A DNA stretch of 64,000 nucleotides from Blastobasis lacticolella (taxonomy: Eukaryota; Arthropoda; Insecta; Lepidoptera; Blastobasidae), in the NCBI GenBank assembly GCA_905147135.1, contig LR990040.1, positions 21,961,857-22,025,856 of the forward strand, in the 5' to 3' direction. Both the position numbers and the translations under genes were made by a program. Under the pieces are notes generated by a model that did not search any database, was not told the origin of the DNA, and saw only the letters and a list, made by a program, of their open reading frames with translations. This document shows, one piece after another, positions 59,917 to 64,000 of the stretch (position 1 is the stretch's first letter; each line of letters begins with the position of its first letter).

Positions 59917-60797
59917 TGTAGCGACATCTATCGCTCCACTAGGGAAACTCAACGATACTCACATTACGAGTACACGAACACAAGGTTGGCAAGCATCCGC
60001 ACATAGATGGCGCTAACAATCCTACATCGCGCTAGAGAAATGTGCCAACTTCCATGGCATATATACAACTTCAGACGATCAACTGTTGGACCCTTGGTCC
60101 CCTGGTCACAACACCCGGCCAGGTGGGTAATTACCCTTTTCTACCTTCTCACCATCTTTGCTTGCCAACATTGGCGGCTACCATTATCCTGCACCGCCAA
60201 AGTGGTGACCCCGACGTGATCCTTACGTCTTCCCTACCTGACTCCCGCACAAAGCAGTCACAGCCTTGATCATAGTCGGCACGGACGCGTGCTTCCTTGT
60301 CGTTCGCCTGCGGCATCTCACTGTCCCCACCCAGTCTCGACTCACTGCAGACTTGGGAACAGCATCGCTTCGGCACAGGTCACAGCGCAACCTCACGCCA
60401 GAGCTACGCCATTGCTCACCGCATCGCCAGACTGACTACGCTTCATACGTCAGCTTCAGCATTTCTCGCTTCGGTATCGACCTCCAGTCTCCGGGGGGAG
60501 TACTGTAGCGACATCTATCGCTCTACTAGGGAAACTCAACGATACTCACATTACGAGTACACGAACACAAGGTTGGCAAGCATCCGCACATAGCCGCACA
60601 TAGATGGCGCTAACAATCCCACATCGCGCTAGAGAAATGTGCCAACTTCCACGGCATATATACAACTTCCGACGATCAACTGTTGGACCCTTGGTCCCCT
60701 GGTCACAACACCCGGCCAGGTGGGTAATTACCTTTTTCTACCTTCTCACCATCTTCGCTTGCCAACATTGGCGGCTACCATTATCCTGCACCGCCAA
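59917..60797 (+). mobile_element. TRIM-like miniature LTR retrotransposon
   Basis: Two direct LTRs starting TGTAGCGACATCTATCGCTC and ending CACCGCCAA: 59,917-60,200 (284 bp) and 60,504-60,797 (294 bp; 10 bp longer through a local CACATAGCCG duplication). They are flanked by a 5-bp target duplication AGTAT (59,912-59,916 and 60,798-60,802). Two bases after the left LTR comes TGGTGACCCCGACGTGAT, a primer-binding site complementary to the 3' end of tRNA-Trp. Just before the right LTR is a polypurine tract GGGGGGAG. The interior is only 303 bp with no gag or pol. This is a complete but non-autonomous element, probably mobilised by a Ty3/Gypsy relative using tRNA-Trp (CsRn1/Kabuki type). Confidence 0.88.
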
Positions 60798-60802
60798 AGT
60801 AT

Positions 60803-62270
60803 TCTTTGTATAGAATTTTAATTCTCAAATCTTGTAAATAGCGGTCCACAGTTTTTTGTGTTTTTGGGTTTCATACCAAAAATTTACCTAAATAAAGTTT
60901 TAAATTATCAGACATTTTATGAAACAACTTAATGGATTAATCGCGTATTTACGTTTATTTACATTTATTTGTTTTTCTAGGTTTCAAAAAGACCAGGCAT
61001 GGTGCTGTGTTGTAAACATTTTAAAGAACAAGATAATAAGTTGATGCAAGCCCCTTCTGTCCTGGTGCACCATCATTATTTGAATTTGAGTGAAAATAAA
61101 GAATATGCTGCCTGTTTAATATATTTATGTACCTATCCTTTCCATTATGTTTTTTTTTCATGACTATGTCCTTTAGATGGCATCATATTCAATTAATTGT
61201 AAAGTCACATAGGCCAACCTGTGGACAATGTAGACGCTTCTAACGTTAAGTAAGTAGGTACCTACTTAGTTTAGAAGTTATGAGGTAACAAATAAAGAGT
61301 GATACCGGTCAAAATCATAACCCTCCTTTTAGCAAAAGCAACCACTGCCGATTCACGGTATGTAGGTTCGAGATATCAAAAAGACGGTGGTAGGTATCAA
61401 GGCGTGGGTTTGATTCACTAGACACTTTACCTTTTATTATTATGACAATATTAAATTATAAGGACAAGTTTAAAAAATTGACGAAGTCACCCGGAGCGAA
61501 ATACAGACAAGCTCACAAGTCAGATTTGTTTGTGTTCGTTACGAGTACATATTCGTAGCAAAATATAACTTATCTGCAGATGGGCTGCCTTGCTTCGTCC
61601 CTGCATTTGCATTAGTGTTTGTGTTATAGAGATGTGCGACATTTTGTCTCGAATTAAAACTTGGTATGTTCTCTCTGCTTCTGTAGATTAAATTTTTTCT
61701 CTATGACGGGACTACACGAATATAGGCGAATACTCTCTTTACATTCTCGTGTTACGAGTGCGCTTTACAAAATACCGCAGCTAGTACTGGCAATCTCCGT
61801 AACTATTTAGTAGCTAATCGCGATTGGTCCCAACTCAAATGGATCAAGATACTAAGCGGCGTACTATCGGAGATTGGCCTCATAATGATGAATACAATCA
61901 TACACAATACATAGCTGTTTGAGATATTTCCTTATTCGATGCCAATCGACAAATCGATCGACTATTGACATCCTTGTTGCAAGCGTTTGACATTGACATA
62001 ATTGACAGTGACATTGACATTTCCAACCGTGCTTTGCTTGCTTGAGTAGTTGAGTTTTTAGACTGACGCTCCGTTTGCAATACTTTGCATTTGCAACTAC
62101 TTGGAATATTTTGTGTACAATTCTTAAATTTTACTGATGTAATGAGAGTTATATGTGAAAGGCCGCCAGAGGACTAATGTATAGAGGTTCAATCGCATTA
62201 ATGAAGCATGGATAGACAAGCAAATCGATAATATAGCGTTGCGAAAAGGCTGGCAGTCAGGAATAAAAAT
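60803..62270. other. Mostly gene-free stretch upstream of MZT1
   Basis: 60,981-61,170 follows a plausible acceptor and has an open frame (GMVLCCKHFKEQD..) of about 60 residues without recognised motif. 61,715-61,790 is a fragment related to the 59-kb foldback. TGACATTGACA is repeated at 61,966-62,020. Nothing else is supported. Confidence 0.4.
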
Positions 62271-62322
62271 CTTCTTTGTGGCCAACTGGCCAATTTGAAC
62301 TGTTTCCGGTTTAAAGTCTCAG

Positions 62323-62385
62323 GTAAACGTTATACTGGTCTTGTTCATTAAATAAACTTACAAAATTTATTGTTCTAAATTGTAG
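62323..62385 (+). other. Likely 5' UTR intron of MZT1
   Basis: GTCTCAG|GTAAAC donor and TTCTAAATTGTAG acceptor, 63 bp apart, with the acceptor 14 bp before the start codon. The size is short but possible for an insect intron. The alternative is an unspliced leader. Confidence 0.4.
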
Positions 62386-62399
62386 TTCTATTTTGCAAG

Positions 62400-62633
62400 A
62401 TGGTCATGTCGTCTGAAAGAACTGCCCAGATTGGACAAGCGCGGGAGACGTTCCAAATGCTCCATCAAATATCTCAACTCCTGAACACTGGGTTGGATGC
62501 TGAAACACTCACTACATGCATCAGATTGTGTGAACTTGGGGTTGATCCTGAGGTTTTGGCCCATGTCATCAAGGAGATCAGGAAAATGGAAGACACATCA
62601 TTACCAAACAAACCCAGTAATTTACACCACTAA
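62400..62633 (+). CDS. MZT1: Mitotic-spindle organizing protein 1 (MOZART1)
   Basis: A 77-residue uninterrupted ORF matching the MOZART1 family in length and throughout its core: an N-terminal region, then ARETFQMLHQISQLLNTGLD, AETLTTCIRLCELGVDPEVL and AHVIKEIRKME, the three short helices of the family. MZT1 binds the N-terminal parts of gamma-tubulin complex proteins and helps recruit and activate the gamma-tubulin ring complex at centrosomes and spindle poles. Two in-frame ATGs (62,400 and 62,406) are possible starts; the second gives MSSERT. A polyadenylation signal AATAAA lies at 62,738-62,743, about 105 bp after the stop. The gene is intact and single-exon in its coding part, and stands alone among transposon debris. 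Confidence 0.92.
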   Translation: MVMSSERTAQIGQARETFQMLHQISQLLNTGLDAETLTTCIRLCELGVDPEVLAHVIKEIRKMEDTSLPNKPSNLHH

Positions 62634-62737
62634 TTCAAAAGAAAATGTGTGGTAGTTAGTTTTATATTGTTGCTATGGTTGCTGCATTATAATGTAAATA
62701 ACTTCACAATAAGAGATGTGTGTTATGCAAAGTATTG

Positions 62738-62743
62738 AATAAA
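62738..62743 (+). terminator. MZT1 polyadenylation signal
   Basis: Canonical AATAAA in an AT-rich 3' UTR, with TTTTTTTTATTATG downstream as a possible U-rich element. Confidence 0.6.
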
Positions 62744-62749
62744 TTATAA

Positions 62750-64000
62750 GTTTTGATCATACATACCTTAGTTTTTTTTATTATGATAGCAACCTAACCT
62801 AACCCGATTTATTAGTGTCAATTTAACAGTTCAAAATATTTCTCAGCTTTTAGAGGCTTAAATCTCATTTCCTTCCCTATGTTCAAGTTATTATGCTGTA
62901 AGGTTTCTCAAACTATGGACAAAGTAAAGTTTTAAAGTTTCCAAATGGCTGCAAACCCTTAGAAAAAATAGATTTAAGAATATGTGATACTCTACCTATG
63001 TAGCTGGGCAAAAATCAATCAGACAAACTTTTGAAATCAGCTTGAAGAGTTTTGTATGCGGTCTCTGTGGATATTTCTCGTCTTTAACATTTTTACATTG
63101 TTGGAGAGCTGAGATAGACTGAATAACAATTTTAACCCTTATATCCGCATCCATTAATTGTTTGAATGCAAAATTTTCCAAACCTTGTCAAAAATTATCG
63201 AAACTTAGCCGACAACAACATCAAGGACACTGGAGGATAGTTACATTGTTTCATCCGATTTAAAGTACCTATGAAGGATATTGCTACCAGTAAGTTTGGT
63301 ATATAAATAAAATTTTAAGTCTGCATTTAATTGAAAATTCAATTTATTATAAACATCTGTTTACATTTCAGGTTAAAATTGTAGAATATAGCTTGCATGG
63401 CCAGGTACAATTTGGAGTTTTCACAACTGACTAGTGTTGAAATGGGAATGGATTAATCAGAAGATGGGAATAAATAATCTTCTCTAGCCCAAAAAATAAT
63501 CCAACACATTGTTGTAACACCAATACAAACTTTTGACTATATGGGAACAAATAAATAAGTCAAAAGCTTTATTACCATACAAAACCATATTCTACAAAAT
63601 ATAATTAAATAAAAACTTAATAAAATATGTTTACTTTAAGAAAAAGTAGTAATGGTCAGTGCATTTTTCACAACGCAGGTGTAGTTTTTTTATGAGTGAA
63701 ATTATAAGCAGTCAGTACAGGACTGAAAATATCACAGATGCAAACAACTCACTCATAAATGTAGATATTGAAGAGAAGAAACCAAGTATTGTTAATGTAA
63801 GAAACTAAATTTACAGGCAATAGAAAGAACTTAACCAGACTGAAATAAGATTAACATGACAAGACATTACAATGAAGGCTACAGTATACTATTAGACAAT
63901 TTTAACACATATTTTAAACAAGAAAAAAATAATTTGGCAACTAATTAGCTCTTGCACTCATGAAGGTTGATAGTTGTGCAAAGTTCAACTTTGCCTACCT
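62750..64000. other. AT-rich gene-free end of the window
   Basis: No recognisable gene. CCTAACCTAACCC near 62,791 is a short interstitial telomere-like (TTAGG) run. The minus-strand frame 62,996-63,181 has no motif. It may include the 3' UTR of a gene outside the window. Confidence 0.4.

Noticed and set aside
62791..62806. Telomere-like CCTAA repeats
   Set aside because: Only about two and a half units; such interstitial runs are common and do not mark a chromosome end.
62996..63181. 61-aa minus-strand ORF
   Set aside because: No recognised motif and no splice or start context; most likely chance.

Overview
The window is animal nuclear DNA, almost certainly from a moth or butterfly. It contains a complete 18S-ITS1-5.8S-ITS2-28S rRNA unit, an R2 retrotransposon of the single-zinc-finger (Bombyx-like) type at the classical 28S site, and repeats typical of lepidopteran genomes: tRNA-headed SINEs, RTE-like 3' ends and Helitron-like elements ending in CTAG. 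Nothing bacterial is present.

Layout. (1) 1-7,330 is rDNA intergenic spacer (IGS): first a roughly 16-bp minisatellite organised into a 1,419-bp higher-order repeat, then a roughly 172-bp AT-rich tandem repeat. (2) 7,330-8,316 is the GC-richer 5' external transcribed spacer (ETS). (3) 8,317-13,934 holds 18S, ITS1, 5.8S, ITS2 and the 5' two-thirds or so of 28S. (4) 13,935-17,587 is an R2 element with two frameshifts, running into a 500-N scaffold gap (17,588-18,087). (5) 18,088-18,450 is ETS joined directly to IGS minisatellite, a shuffled rDNA fragment, followed by a decayed CR1/Jockey-type LINE (18,462-20,000). (6) 20,015-56,842 is the locus of a small coiled-coil protein on the minus strand. 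A 16.28-kb segment (20,383-36,662) carrying five of its exons is tandemly duplicated at 36,663-52,943. The right-hand copy joins upstream exons to give an apparently intact 297-codon gene. The left copy lacks the 5' exons, and still older relic exons lie further left. A 179-bp, apparently perfect piece of 28S rRNA gene is embedded in the duplicated unit. (7) 57-61 kb is dense in nested and foldback elements and holds an 881-bp LTR element with no coding capacity (TRIM-like). (8) 62.3-62.75 kb holds MZT1, the small gamma-tubulin ring complex subunit.

Only three loci look like working cellular genes: the rRNA unit (this copy disabled by R2), the coiled-coil gene and MZT1. The rest is repeats, relics and spacer. 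The juxtaposition of rDNA and the coiled-coil locus depends on sequence next to an N gap, so a scaffolding error cannot be excluded. All alignments were made by eye.
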